NCBI GenBank assembly: GCA_020283715.1
Contig: JAIQCW010000107.1
Coordinates: 1 to 64,000, forward strand
DNA: 64,000 bases
Direction of reading: 5' to 3'
Source of the DNA: Cytauxzoon felis
Lineage: Eukaryota; Apicomplexa; Aconoidasida; Piroplasmida; Theileriidae
Position numbers and translations under genes: made by a program. The notes under the pieces are model-generated. The model was not told the DNA's origin and made no database searches. It worked only from the letters and a program-made list of their open reading frames with translations. Each line of letters begins with the position of its first letter. Position 1 is the first letter of the stretch. Below are positions 1 through 11,060 of the stretch, piece after piece.

Positions 1-60
1 GAGTTGGATTGGACCTCAGGTGGAACGCCGACTGGAAGTAAGGTATATTGGACCTCAATT
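1..60. repeat. Right end of G+C-rich modular repeat (copy R1), in kinase intron
   Basis: The window opens inside a repeat copy. It holds two close variants of the terminal unit GGATTGGACCTCAGGTGG (one near base 8, a degraded one near base 48). The same unit, in either orientation, bounds copies R2, R3 and R7, and R4 and R6 end in a close variant. It is followed by A+T-rich sequence ending in a splice acceptor AG at 110-111, so this copy appears to lie in the intron just before the kinase exon. The other end is outside the window. Confidence 0.6.
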
Positions 61-111
61 GGAATAATATTATATTATATTATTACTGTATAAATATTAA
101 TAATAATTTAG

Positions 112-1078
112 TGGTTGTGTGTTATGGGAATTGATAAAGTATTCTGGTGTATTGGATGAGAATTTGGGTAGGCGTTATATAATACAGATTATAGATGGTT
201 TACGTTATATACATGAGAATGGTATTGTACATCGTGATTTAAAATGTGAGAATATTGTTGTTGATAAGAATAATGATTTGAAGATTATAGATTTTGGTTC
301 ATCTATATTTATAGATACAGATTTAAATTTATGTATAGATGATGAGGAAGATGTTGTAGAAGATAATAAATTATCTAGACGTAATAAAAAAAATTTTAAA
401 CATTATGTTGGTACACCAAATTTTATACCACCAGAATCATTATCTAATATAGATAGTGGTAGATATCGTGATATATGGAGTTTAGGTTGTTTAATATATC
501 AATTATTATGTGGTAGACCATGTTTTTATGGTACAACAGAATATTTTATATATAAAAAAATAAAATTATTACAAATAGATTATCCAAAAAATATAAATCC
601 ATATGCAAAAGATTTAATAAATTTATTATTAAATCCTATACCAGAATTAAGATTAGGTTCAAAATCTATTAATGATATATTATCACATGATTATTTTAAT
701 ATCGCAGTTAATTTAAATGTCATCCCTATATCATATCCTCATCATCATGGACATGAAAATCGTATTGAAATTATTAATACATTATTAAATTATTCTTCAA
801 TATTAAATGATAATTTCATGAACATTATAAAAAAGTCATGTATAAAAATTGGTAATTTAGTATTGGAGATGGAGAATGATCGCAATTTGAAGAGGTGTAA
901 TGAATATGAACTGACAATGGATAGATTAATGGATGATTTGAAAAATATACCAACCATGAATGATATAGAAGTAAATGTATTAAATAATTCAATAACATTA
1001 ATGAAATGGATATATGATGATACTATAAATCAAATTACTATTGAAACCAATGAAGCCAATCTATATCTAGGGTCTTGA
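112..1078 (+). CDS. AGC-type Ser/Thr protein kinase, PDK1-like, 5' end missing
   Basis: This is the last visible exon of a Ser/Thr kinase. From the start of the exon it shows a hinge-like segment (LWELIKYSG), the catalytic loop HRDLKCEN, the magnesium-binding DFG, the activation segment GTPNFIPPES in the APE position, and DIWSLGCLIYQLLCG of subdomain IX. The glycine loop and catalytic lysine must lie in exons left of the window. The exon begins after the acceptor AG at 110-111; no ATG fits here and the first in-frame start-like codon (119) is GTG, so this is not a gene start. The order and sequence are closest to AGC kinases of the PDK1 type, but the subfamily is an inference. A roughly 100-residue tail follows the kinase fold, with no PH domain that I can recognise. 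The preceding intron carries repeat R1. Confidence 0.8.
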
Positions 1079-1180
1079 GGGAGGAGGGAGGATGAGGAGG
1101 ATGTTGAAGAAGGATGTTTCTTCTTGAAGAAGCATCATTCATCTGAATGTTGGATGATGTTTCAACTTTCATGTTCTAAT

Positions 1181-1290
1181 CCATGAGCCATCCTCCTCTT
1201 CTTCTTCTTCTTCTTCCACTATAATGAAGATGGTGATAATATTATATAAATCTTCTATATACATATTTTCCAACGCATGTTTACACGAGT
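1181..1290 (-). pseudogene. Decayed partial copy of RPL41
   Basis: On the minus strand this stretch parallels the neighbouring RPL41 gene across the end of exon 1, the intron and the start of exon 2. Shared blocks include ATGCGTTGGAA, TTCATTATAGTGGAAGAAG and the intron body. The first exon has lost its start region, the splice donor GT has become AT, and the second exon has expanded to a run of AAG codons and soon meets a stop. It therefore cannot make L41. Its position 3' of the intact copy points to a local tandem duplication followed by decay. Confidence 0.65.
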
Positions 1291-1383
1291 ATAGCTTGAA
1301 TCATAATTGATTTCAATAATCATCTTGAATGAAGTAGATCATTATACAACTTCAGGATCTCCTTCATCTCCAACTTCATTCAT

Positions 1384-1548
1384 TCATCTCGAACGTTGAC
1401 GCATCTTTCTTCTTTTACGTTGTAATCTATGAGTCCTCTTCTTCTTCCACTATAATGAACATGATGATAATATATCTATATTCAGTATACATACCTTCCA
1501 ACGCATTTTGGCATGAGCCTTCTTATACCTACTGGCACCGTGAGACAT
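1384..1548 (-). CDS. RPL41: 60S ribosomal protein L41 (eL41), 39 aa, two exons
   Basis: The exons are 1495-1548 and 1384-1449 with a 45-nt GT-AG intron. They join to a 39-residue, strongly basic peptide that begins MSHGASRYKK, contains AKMRWK at the splice junction and ends KMRQRSR. This is the form of eL41 known in apicomplexans, which has a longer N-terminus than the 25-residue eL41 of animals and yeast. eL41 is a short helix at the bridge between the ribosomal subunits. The gene is too small for ordinary gene finding. It is divergent from AOS1, with 514 bp between their starts, and lies next to its own decayed copy. Confidence 0.9.
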
Positions 1549-2062
1549 TTTTTTTAAAAATTTATTAAATCTATTTAAATAATACAATCATTTAACTAGA
1601 ATTAATTAATAGTGTCATGTTAATATTAAATCTAACAACCCCATCGATTGATTAATAACAGTAGCACATTTATATTTTATATATGACTAGACATTATCAT
1701 ATTTACAATTTCCTACGCATTGATAAAGAATTTAATAACATTTTCAACGTCACATGTCTTTAAATGTCAACCTTTTGGCAACGTGACGGTTACCGATAAA
1801 AAATTTTTAATTTATACCTGAAATGACAGTCTTCTAACGTATATTACACCTTTTAAATTATAACTTACTATAAACATTAATTTTTATTACATTTCTTCCA
1901 ATTTTCAAATTTTATGATCCACACCTCCATACACCCTCCACCTTATCTGACATCTACTTCAATCAATATCAACAGCCATGAATTAGTATATAAATGGCAA
2001 TAGCTGTAATTCATTTATAATTCACCAATATATTGGTCATAAATTCGGGAAATTCCTCAAGA
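1549..2062. promoter_or_regulatory. Intergenic region between RPL41 and AOS1 starts (divergent promoter by position)
   Basis: About 514 bp separates two divergent start codons, so promoters for both genes must lie here. The sequence is A+T-rich. I see no repeat copy or ORF, and no motif that I can name. Confidence 0.4.
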
Positions 2063-4509
2063 ATGGTGGATTCTGATGATTTAGTCGAGTTTATTGACTT
2101 ATCAGACTCTGAAGACGAGACTATAGAGCCAATTGATATAGATATACCCGAAAATAAACTCAATAAGACGGAATTATCAAGTGTTGATGAGATGATTTTC
2201 GATAGACAAATCAGACTTTGGGGTATCGACGCTCAGGAGAGGTTTGAAACTAACACTTAGCAAGTAATCATTATAATGTATAGGATAATGAGCTGTAGAG
2301 TACTGTTTTTGGGTAAGAATGGTATACAAGAAGAGGCTATTAAGAATTTATTGTTGGCTGGTTGGTATTCATCAAAACAATTTTTATAATTTATAGGCAT
2401 GAACGTCACTATTGTTAATGATCACATAGTTACCACCGATGATGCTACAGCAAGTTTCTTTCTTACAAAAGACGACATCGGGAAATCTGTACGTCATATC
2501 CTTCATTAGTCCTGCACCTGAGGTCCAATCCTTATCTTCCACTCGGCGTGGAGCCTTCTTCCAATTACCTGTCTCTAAAGAGTATAACCACTCCCGGAGA
2601 TCGTGGCGAAATATCCGAGACGATCTATGGGAGTCGAGGGGAAGTAAATAGAGAAGGCTCCACGCCGAGTGGAAGATAAGGATTGGACTTCTAGTAGAAG
2701 ACTGTCTCATGACGACTACAATGGAATTTGTCGAATGACTAAATAGAGCCCAATAGAACATGCACAATATATATTACATTTCTTTATCTTCATATATTTA
2801 TATTCAGCATGCGGTATCATTGTCATTAAGGATGTCTGAGATGGTTAGCCATCCTAAACGTGTGGTAGGATACAAGTCTCAATATTTAATTGAAGAAAAT
2901 GGAATGTATAATTTAATAAATTTAAATGATCTGGATAATTATAATGTAATTTGTATCGCCAATGAAGATTATTTACTACATAAACTCGTATGTCTATTTA
3001 ATTCTTAATGCGGCTCTGCCTACCCACCTGAGGTCCAATCCACCTCTTTTCCTCTTGCAGAGAGCTCTTCCAATTACCTCTCCCTCCGCTTCCCATAGAT
3101 CAGCTCCGGGTTCCACTCGAGGTCCAATAACTATACTTCGGCCACGATCTCCGGGAGTGGCTATACTCTTTAGAGATAGGTAATTAGATGAAGCCTCCAC
3201 GGCGAGTGGAAGAGAGGTAGATTGGACATCAAGTGGAACGCCAGGACGAGCTCAGATGGAGTAGCCATCTTACGACGATGAATGTATATTTGACACGCGT
3301 ATTTTATCTATTCCTTAGATTCGTCTGGACAATATATGCCGTGAGAAAAATATCGCATTTTATTCTACATTATCTATCGGTATCAATGGTTATATATTTA
3401 CTAACCTTCATTTACATAAGGTGTATGTTTACTTATTTCTTAATTCCCCACTTAATCCCCATTTTTACGTTAATAATTAATTCATATTATATTTAGTGTA
3501 GAAAAATTAAATAAAAAAATACAGCCATGTATTATAAACTATCGTACATTATATCAATTTTTAAATGAGGTATGTTATGGTTGAAAATTAAATTAATTTC
3601 TCCCTATATTCTGTTTCCCCCATTAAAAATTTTCTTCTTTAGCCTTCTATACCGGATGGTTGTGATCGTTTGATTAGGGAAATGTATGGATTAATATTAT
3701 TGGTAAAAACCTTCCCAGATTTAACTAAATTAAATTTCTATTCATCGGATGTATCTATTTGCATTAATGAAATTTGTAAAAATATCAACACAACACCGAC
3801 TGATGTTTTGTAAGTTGAATTCCACAGTGAAATTTACATCAATAGAACAAAATTACAAATGTATGGTACAACATTCCCACTCACATCAAGCATCTTAGGA
3901 GGATATCTATGTAAGTTATTTTTTAACACGCACTGAAATTATTCACTATACCAAATAAGATGTCTTCTAGACAACACTCACCTGAGGTTACAGACTCTGA
4001 TCCAACTAGGCATTCCACCAGATATCGTCTTGCAGACAGCTCTTCCAATTACCTATCTCTAAAGAGTAGAGCCACTCCCGGAGATCGTGACGGTGAAGGT
4101 AGTGATGAAGTTAGTGATGGATCATCCATCATGGGAATGATGGAAGATGGTGATAAGGTTGTGAGTGATGTAACCTCAAGTGGATTACCTGGAAGCGATC
4201 TACGGGAGCTGGAAGGGGATGTAAATAGAGAAGGCCACCACGGCGAGTGGAAGACCTCAGGTGGAGAGCTGTCTGCAAGACGAAGAGAGGTGGACTGGAA
4301 GTGACATAACCTCAGGTGGAATGGAGAGTATAATCTTAAATGATGTATATATTATTTGAATAATACATATTAAATTAAAACTAAAATTGAACATATATTC
4401 ATCTACAGCGTTGGAAGTTCGTAAGTATGTTACAAAACAGCACGAGACAATACCTAATTTTTGTGTTTTTGACATGAATAATTCGTTAGTAACGACTGCG
4501 ATGATATAA
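2063..4509 (+). CDS. AOS1: SUMO-activating enzyme subunit 1 (AOS1/SAE1), nine exons
   Basis: Nine exons join in frame to 345 residues: 2063-2241, 2284-2360, 2397-2488, 2808-2987, 3319-3422, 3497-3569, 3643-3809, 3846-3910, 4409-4509. AOS1 is the half of the SUMO E1 heterodimer that pairs with UBA2 to adenylate SUMO in the nucleus. Family marks are FDRQIRLWGIDAQER near the start of the fold, VLFLGKNGI in the glycine-rich loop position, LDNICREKNIAF with INGYIF, and PLTSSILGGYL near the end. An acidic leader of about 45 residues precedes the fold. The usual GxGxxG is weak (LGKNGI), which fits the subunit that does not bind ATP. Introns 1, 2, 5, 6 and 7 are 36-74 nt. Introns 3, 4 and 8 are 319, 331 and 498 nt because each holds a repeat copy. 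Confidence 0.88.
2514..2692. repeat. Repeat copy R2 in AOS1 intron 3, fold-back
   Basis: This G+C-richer insert lies inside the 2489-2807 intron. Its two arms, 2524-2559 and 2652-2687, are perfect 36-nt reverse complements, and about 90 nt of loop holds the shared module TCTCTAAAGAGTATAACCAC. No transposase is visible. A short MITE-like fold-back element is the best description. Confidence 0.8.
3024..3236. repeat. Repeat copy R3 in AOS1 intron 4
   Basis: It starts CCACCTGAGGTCCAATCC and ends with the near reverse complement GATTGGACATCAAGTGG. Inside are shared modules: the CTTGCAGA unit, the CCCTCCGCTTCCC unit and the CACGATCTCCGGGAGTGG unit. It lies wholly within the 2988-3318 intron, whose splice sites are normal. 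Confidence 0.78.
3979..4320. repeat. Repeat copy R4 in AOS1 intron 8
   Basis: It begins CACCTGAGGTTACAG and ends ATAACCTCAGGTGGA, which are inverted ends. Modules include CTTGCAGACAGCTCTTCC, the palindromic CATCCATCATGGGAATGATG unit and a GATCTACGGGAGCTGG unit. The plus strand is open for 114 codons (3960-4304), but the flanking AOS1 exons place the whole stretch in an intron. Confidence 0.78.
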
Positions 4510-4676
4510 TATGATGTTAAATATTCAATTTATTGTATATGTTATCTATGTGAAACTATATTACACATAAGTGGTGTATATTGTACTATGAAGATTCCAT
4601 CAGATTATAATGATGAATTGTATATTATATTGGAGATTTATAATTTTATTTTAATTAAAATAAATTATTTCTCGTC

Positions 4677-6161
4677 ATGATAATATATTTGTATGTGATA
4701 ATTTTGTTTACATCGTGTATAAATATATTGACTATAAATATTCCATCGCATAGACTTATCCATTTAAATTTCATATACAATAGGCATTTATTGCCTAAAT
4801 CGACTGGTAATATTAACAGATTGTTTTTAAATAGTAAAATATCTGACCAAGAATTGAATGATGAGATACAGGATTTGTATAAAGGTTTGAAGGACAAGAA
4901 ATGGTCATTTAATGATTTGCAATTGAAATTAACAAATGAAGGAATAACATTGGATGGTTGTAATAGACCTGATGATGTGATAAAACGTGTTGCTCAATTG
5001 AATATATTAGGTAAAGAGAAGTTGATGGTGTATTTACAAGACAATGATCCTGAATTTTCTAGTAATTATATAAAATTGTTACAAGAGAATACGAATAAGT
5101 ATGAAAATTTATCTGATGATGATAAAAAATCATTTATTGAATCATTGAAGTCTACATTAACTGAGAATGGCATTACAACTGATGATAAGCATATGAATGT
5201 TCTTGAATTATATTCAAGATTTCAAACTGATTTCCAATTAAAGTCTAAATTACCATCTACTAAGTAAGTAGAAATAAATTATTAATCATTCATCTTCCCT
5301 AGACCTGACAATGATGGAGTACAGAATGTTGAAGCATACAAGAGTGAGACCGAGTCGATAATGGGTGTATATAATAGGGTAAAGTCTAATAATGAGATGA
5401 AAGTATGTATAATTTCTATATATAAAACTATATTTTTTTAGGAAAAATTAATATCTGATGTTTGTAATGAGTTGGATTCACTCAGTGTTGATTATAAAGA
5501 CTGTAAAACTGATGAGCAATTGATTAATAGATTAGCTTATGCACGTGTTTATCCTAAAGAGGAAAGGGGTAAAAGTACAGTTAAAAGTCGTCGTAGAGTA
5601 ATCCAGAATGGACCATTGAGGACTGTTTTAAATATACAAACCCATAATTTAAATGATATTTTCCCCAACAATGGGGGCTCTATATTTGATAGTTTTTTTA
5701 ATGATATACAGAATGATATTGGATTTGATGGTACTAATTTGGGTAATGGGTTTTCATTACTTAAAGATATCGCATCTATGTTTGGTCTAGATTCAAATCT
5801 TCTTGGACAACAACAGCAGCAAATCCAATTCCAAAATGAAGAAAAATTCAATGATAATATTGAAAATAGACATAATGACGATGTAGAAGATGATTTTATA
5901 GAAACTGATCCTGAATTATTAGCACTACAAAGAAAGGCACAATTATCGGGTGATTCAGCACTACAAAATATGATAAATAAGGCTATAAAGGTAAATTTAT
6001 ATAAAATATTTATAATTTATTTATAGGATCCTAATTTACGTAATGTACTTAAGATTGCTACAACAAAAGGATATCAACATGCCCGTGATGCATGTTCAGG
6101 TGATCGTACATCATTATATATTCTCGATAAACTCAATGATAAACACATGTGGTCATCATAA
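4677..6161 (+). CDS. Secreted or apicoplast-targeted protein of unknown function
   Basis: The start ATG opens a hydrophobic signal peptide (MIIYLYVIILFTSCINILTI). After it comes a basic, Asn/Ser-containing stretch, the two-part pattern used for import into the apicoplast. The mature part is hydrophilic and helical. One segment repeats the pattern of short helices ending in LTNEGIT and LTENGIT. A QQQQQ run and an acidic stretch follow, and the protein ends KHMWSS. Short introns lie at about 5262-5302, 5404-5442 and 5991-6027, all with GT-AG ends. I do not recognise the family; apicoplast location is inferred from the leader only. The gene converges on the next gene, with 31 nt between the stop codons. 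Confidence 0.65.
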
Positions 6162-6192
6162 TGATAATAATATATAAATATCACTAATATAA

Positions 6193-8026
6193 TTAATCCT
6201 TTATTATTCTTGATTTAAATATACCCAACTTACCCCCTTTTGAATGGGGTGATGATGGGGTTAATTTTTTAATATTTTTAATTTGATCATCATTATTACT
6301 ACTAGAATGTTTAGTAATAATCGGATTACTTTCATCACGATTACCTGTACGCTTGACAATTTTTGTAATTTCATCAATGTCCAATTCATCAACATCATCC
6401 CTAATTGTGTTTTCAACAATTTCCTTTATATCGTCAATCGCAACCTCATCACCAATAGATGTCTTCTCAACAATTTTCTTAATCTCATCAATGTCAAGCT
6501 CAATATCAGCCTGTGATATAGTCGCCGTCACACTTGAGGTCTTTCCACTAGGCGTGGAGCCTCCTCTAATTACTTCCCCCTCCGCTTCCCTGAGATCAGC
6601 TAAGGGTCCACTCGAGGTTACATCACTACCTTCAGCTATTCCAACCGAGGTCGTCTTGCAGACAGCATCTCTATTTACTCCCCCCTTCGCTTCCCTGAGA
6701 TCAGCTACGGGTAGTCCACCTGAGGTCATGTACTCATCAACACCTTTTACACATGATATATCATGGGGTTTATTATCATTATTATGAGGTTTTTTATCCC
6801 CAGAATCCCCCATTACCCCACTTTCTCCACTCGAGGTCTTGTCAAAACCTTCATCCCTATCTTCCAGTACAACCTCTGCTTCGTCTTGCAGACGGCTTCC
6901 CTTATTTACCTCCCCTTCCAGCTCCCGTAGATCGCTTAAAGGTACTCGACTTCCACTCGAGGTTACATCCAACACATCCTTATCAGCATCTTCCATCATT
7001 CCCATGATGGATGATCCATCACTACCTTCTCCACGATCTCCGGGAGTGGCATCACCCTTTAGGGATAGGTAATTGAAAGAGGCACCACGGCTAGTGGGAT
7101 CATAGGTTGTAACATCGGGTGATGCATGATGTTGTTTATAATATTTATTTTTCTTGATTGCGTTATGATTGATGATGAAGGCTTCTAGTTCTTTGGTATT
7201 GTATTTATTATTATTGTCATTATCATTATTGTTTATATGATTCTTGTTATGTATGGATTGACTATTAGCTTCATTGATATGATGTATTAAATCGGAATTG
7301 GATTTAAATAATTCTATTTCATTAATTGTATTATTTAATTTATTTTCTAAAGAGTTGATATAATTACGTTTATTATTATAATTTAAATTATTATTATTAA
7401 GATTATTTTGATAATTATTAATATTATTATTATAATAATCAATTTTTATATTTAAAAATATAATACAAATTATATATCTTTTTATTCTTTCATAATATAA
7501 ATATAAATTTTATTAAATTTTATTTTATTATTTAACCCCATACGATTTTGATGAAAATTTTTAACAAAATTATTTATTTCATCAATCTAGTAAGAAAAAA
7601 AATTTTTTTATTAAAATAATGAAAGATAAAACTTCACCTCATTATTATTTTTAATAAAATCTCTATAAGATTCTAATGATTTTATAAAAACCTGAAGAAT
7701 TTTATTATAAGTTGATAAAAATATACTTTAAATATAATCAATTCATTATTATTAGCATTTATATTTATATCCAAATCTATTTCATCATTATTAATCATAG
7801 ATGATTCAATATATAATGGTTTATCATCTTTTATTCTATTAAATGTAGCAAAATAAAATGTACCCAATATACTAGTCATTATTATAATCAATATTGATAT
7901 CGTTATATTATGATATAACCATATTGGATCTATAATACTAGGTATAACTAATATAGTCAAATTAAATGTCATTATGTTCCTTAATGAATTATATATCGTA
8001 CTGTAATCAGATATCCTACTACCCAT
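6193..8026 (-). CDS. 565-aa membrane protein with about 200 residues encoded by a repeat copy
   Basis: Exons 7727-8026, 7638-7691, 7537-7586 and 6193-7486 join in frame (1698 nt). Residues 1-62 contain two hydrophobic segments. A third, shorter one follows the last splice (about residues 137-150). Residues 150-255 are Asn-rich and coiled-coil-like. About residues 257-454 are the translation of repeat copy R5, with units such as TSSG, DLREAEGEV, SSIMGMMEDA, NYLSLKGDATPGDRG and GDKKPHNNDNKPHD. The C-terminus returns to ordinary sequence, with three related units (LDIDEIKKIVEKT, IDDIKEIVENT, LDIDEITKIVKRT), and ends basic. No known family is recognised. The frame is continuous from ordinary sequence through the whole repeat to the stop, so the insertion has not killed the gene; whether the protein is made is unknown. 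Confidence 0.65.
6531..7120. repeat. Repeat copy R5, inside the coding exon
   Basis: It is the longest copy, about 590 bp, bounded by CACTTGAGGTC at the left and a TAACATCGGG-type variant end at the right. It contains every module seen in the other copies: two CGCTTCCCTGAGATCAGCTA units, one related TCCAGCTCCCGTAGATCGCT unit, several CACTCGAGGT units, the CATCATTCCCATGATGGATG unit and the CACGATCTCCGGGAGTGGC unit. All modules share one open frame on the minus strand. Confidence 0.78.
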
Positions 8027-8086
8027 TACCTCATGACCTATAGAAGTATATTATGTCATAATAATTCAGCACTCATGCTCTGCTAT

Positions 8087-8598
8087 CCACCTGAGGTTAC
8101 ATCACTGTCTTCATCTTTTCCACTCGCCGTGGTGGCCTTCTCTATTTACTTCCCCCTCCGCTTCCCTGAGATCAGCTACGGGTAGTCCACTTGAGGTTAC
8201 ATCCATCACATCCTTAGCAACATCTTCCATCATTCCCATGATGGATGATCCATCACCACACCTCTGCCACGATCTCTGGGAGTGGCTCTACTCTTTAGAG
8301 ATAGGTAATTGGAAGAAGCCACCACGGCGAGTGGAAGAGAGGTTGTACTGGAGGATGGAGGTGATGTTAGTGATGTAACCTCGAGTGGAGAAAATGGGGG
8401 TAAAAGTGGGTTATGGGGATAAAAAACCTCACAATAGTGATAATAAACCCCATGATGTACCTGATAAACATGAATATAAGTATGTAACCTCAGGTGGAGA
8501 ACCTGGAAGCGATCTACGGGAGCTGGAAGGGGAAGTAAATAGAGGAGCTGTCTGCAAGACGACATCAGGTAGATACTATAGGACTAGACCTCAGGTGT
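8087..8598. repeat. Repeat copy R6, intergenic
   Basis: It begins CCACCTGAGGTTACATCA and ends TAGACCTCAGGTGTAACG, inverted ends. It is mosaic: the left half carries modules in one orientation (CGCTTCCCTGAGATCAGCTA), the right half carries a related module reversed (GATCTACGGGAGCTGG) with the GATAAAAAACCTCACAATAG unit. It sits between the start of the 565-aa gene and the stop of the next minus-strand gene. Confidence 0.75.
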
Positions 8599-8647
8599 AA
8601 CGTCGATCTTCATTCATTGTATAAATAATAATTCTTCTTTATATTCA

Positions 8648-10838
8648 CTAACCGATTAGTGCGAGTAGTAAGAGTAGTAGTATTGATTGGTATAAGATAA
8701 TGAGTAGATTTCTGGTGTTTGTGATGATTTTCTTTTTGACGATGGTATGATTTTCATTATATGTGGTATAATATTTGGGTATATAGATTGAGAGGTATAT
8801 GATGATGCAAGTGATGTTAATTTTTAATAATATCTCTAATATATATTGTATTTTAATATAATTTAATATAAAACTTGATATATAATTAAGATTATCTATG
8901 GTGTATATATAATTATTATTATAAACAAACTTGAATTATTTCGAATTTCATTAATAATATGTGGTAAAATATGTATTGATAATATAAAAAATATAATATT
9001 TGTAGATAACATAATAAATTGTATAATAATATCAAATGTAAATTTATTAATATAATAATTTATTATTATTATAATTAATAATATTATACATGATATTAAA
9101 CTATACCATTTATATAATATATTATATTCTGGTTTCATTGTATTAATTTCTATCGTATTTATACCCATATTAAACTATACATTATTATTATACCCCATAA
9201 ATAAAAAACCCAACATACTTTTATTATTGTTATTAAATTATTATTTAATTTCTTTAATATTATAAACATTTTTATATCATCTACATTATTACTATTATAT
9301 ATCTTTAATTTATCATTTGTATCAATATATAATTTAATACTATTATCATCATCTATCAACTCTAACCATTTATCTAATATATACTTTTTATTAATCTCTG
9401 ATAAACCATTCACCATCACCACCTGATCCTATAATATCATTCATCACTACTCTCCACATCCTCACCTCCCTACTTATCATATAATTATGCCCCATTTCAT
9501 CCCCATTTTGCCCCATAATTTTAAATTGTGGTATACCATTTAGATTGAATGGTTGTGTAAGTTTATTATAATGGTTAGTATTTACAGAGTTATATTGATG
9601 ATGTTTAAGATGTACGAGTAGGACAATTGTTAGTATGGAATGAATGAAGGTTAATATGAAGATGGAATATTTAAATTTGAGAGAGTGTTTAACATGTTGA
9701 AAATCATTTTGAACATTGATCTGAGTTGAAGATGGTGTTGATATAATAATAAACATACAGAAATGACATTATCTAATTCTAAGAATGGAATGAATAGATA
9801 TGATTAATATAAAACATACTGGTTTTATTAATATTTTCATTATTAATTTTATTATATAAATCAAGTACAATGCATTGTAATACAGGAGCCCATATAAACC
9901 AAAATATAAATTTGATAATAGTAAAGTTAATAAATAATCTTAATGAGATTGTAATTAATACTAATGAATAATCAGTGAATATAAAATAAAATAATCGATG
10001 CATTTTATTATGTTGAAGTAATATACCCGATTGTATAACATATAATAATAATGATACAATAATTAATGATAGTGTTGAAATTCTATTTAAATAACATAAT
10101 AATCTATAATCTATATAAATATATATAAAACTATATACAAGTAAACATACTATCCATAGATAATCTTGTAGATGTTATATTACATATAGTATAGACTAGT
10201 ATAGATACTAGTAATAGATATACAGGTATATTAATCTTCTTATATAATACAATAAATATAACAGCAATAATAAACATTAATATAATACCATAATAATTAC
10301 TAGTTTTTATAGCTATACGTATTTTATTTTTAATATCCCATACATTTTTATTATTATACTTCATTCTAGTCAATGACTCTATGAATTAATAATATTATAA
10401 ACAAATTATAAATACCCAAATATACATTATGATTATCATCCAATATAGACGCAATCAACTTTATATTACCATTTAAATGGACATTTAAAGGTAATTTATC
10501 ATCAGGTACATTTAAATTATAAGCAACTATAAAGTGTTTAATCATAATGGAAAAGACATACCATCATCAGTAATCAATTGGAGTTTAACCAATTTATAAT
10601 CATCAGGTAATGTCCATAATGATATAGATTTCATTAATTTTGTATAAAATGACATTAAATCCTCTTCATTATTATTTACAGCACATGGTAATTCATCAGT
10701 ACGAACAAGAGATGATATAACAGCTCTAGCCTTGAAACGTATGATGTTTTCACCAAATGTACTATAAACTATACAAAATGAACATAATGCGATAAATATA
10801 ACACACGCTTTTATACCATAGCGAGTTAATCTAATCAT
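8648..10838 (-). CDS. Polytopic membrane protein, multi-exon, family unknown
   Basis: The start at 10838 gives a basic N-terminus and one membrane segment (VIFIALCSFCIVYST). A non-membrane region of roughly 120 residues follows, rich in Asn and Asp, then a series of about seven further hydrophobic segments spread over exons near 10131-10373, 9779-10003, 9391-9756, 9159-9422 and 8896-9168, and a last exon ending at 8648. Introns are about 30-40 nt where I could follow them; not every junction was resolved. One N-terminal membrane helix, a lumenal domain and a seven-helix bundle is the layout of Wntless/TMEM181-type proteins, but I see no sequence motif that proves it. Sequence is extremely A+T-rich, as expected for a poorly conserved membrane protein here. 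Confidence 0.55.
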
Positions 10839-11060
10839 TTCACGTACACATTTGAGTTATTTTACATTTTAAATGATTTAAACATGTATATATACAATTA
10901 AATATAATTTAAAGACATTTTTAAAATCTGTCCAGTTGTTTCGATGTTGACGTGTTGAATGGTCACCATATTGGAACGAGTTGAGTAAACGATGAATTAA
11001 ACGTCATTCATAATACATATTATAACTATAATTAAATAAATAATCGTATACATTTGTCTA

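Noticed and set aside
2384..2767. Minus-strand ORF of 127 codons over the AOS1 region
   Set aside because: It runs across AOS1 exon 3 and repeat R2 in the wrong strand; the splice-joined AOS1 product explains the sequence.
3960..4304. Plus-strand ORF of 114 codons over repeat R4
   Set aside because: It lies inside AOS1 intron 8, between exons that join in frame to a normal C-terminus; treated as repeat, not as a gene.
8385..8600. Plus-strand ORF over repeat R6
   Set aside because: It is wholly made of repeat modules and has no support from neighbours; kept only as evidence that the repeat frame stays open.
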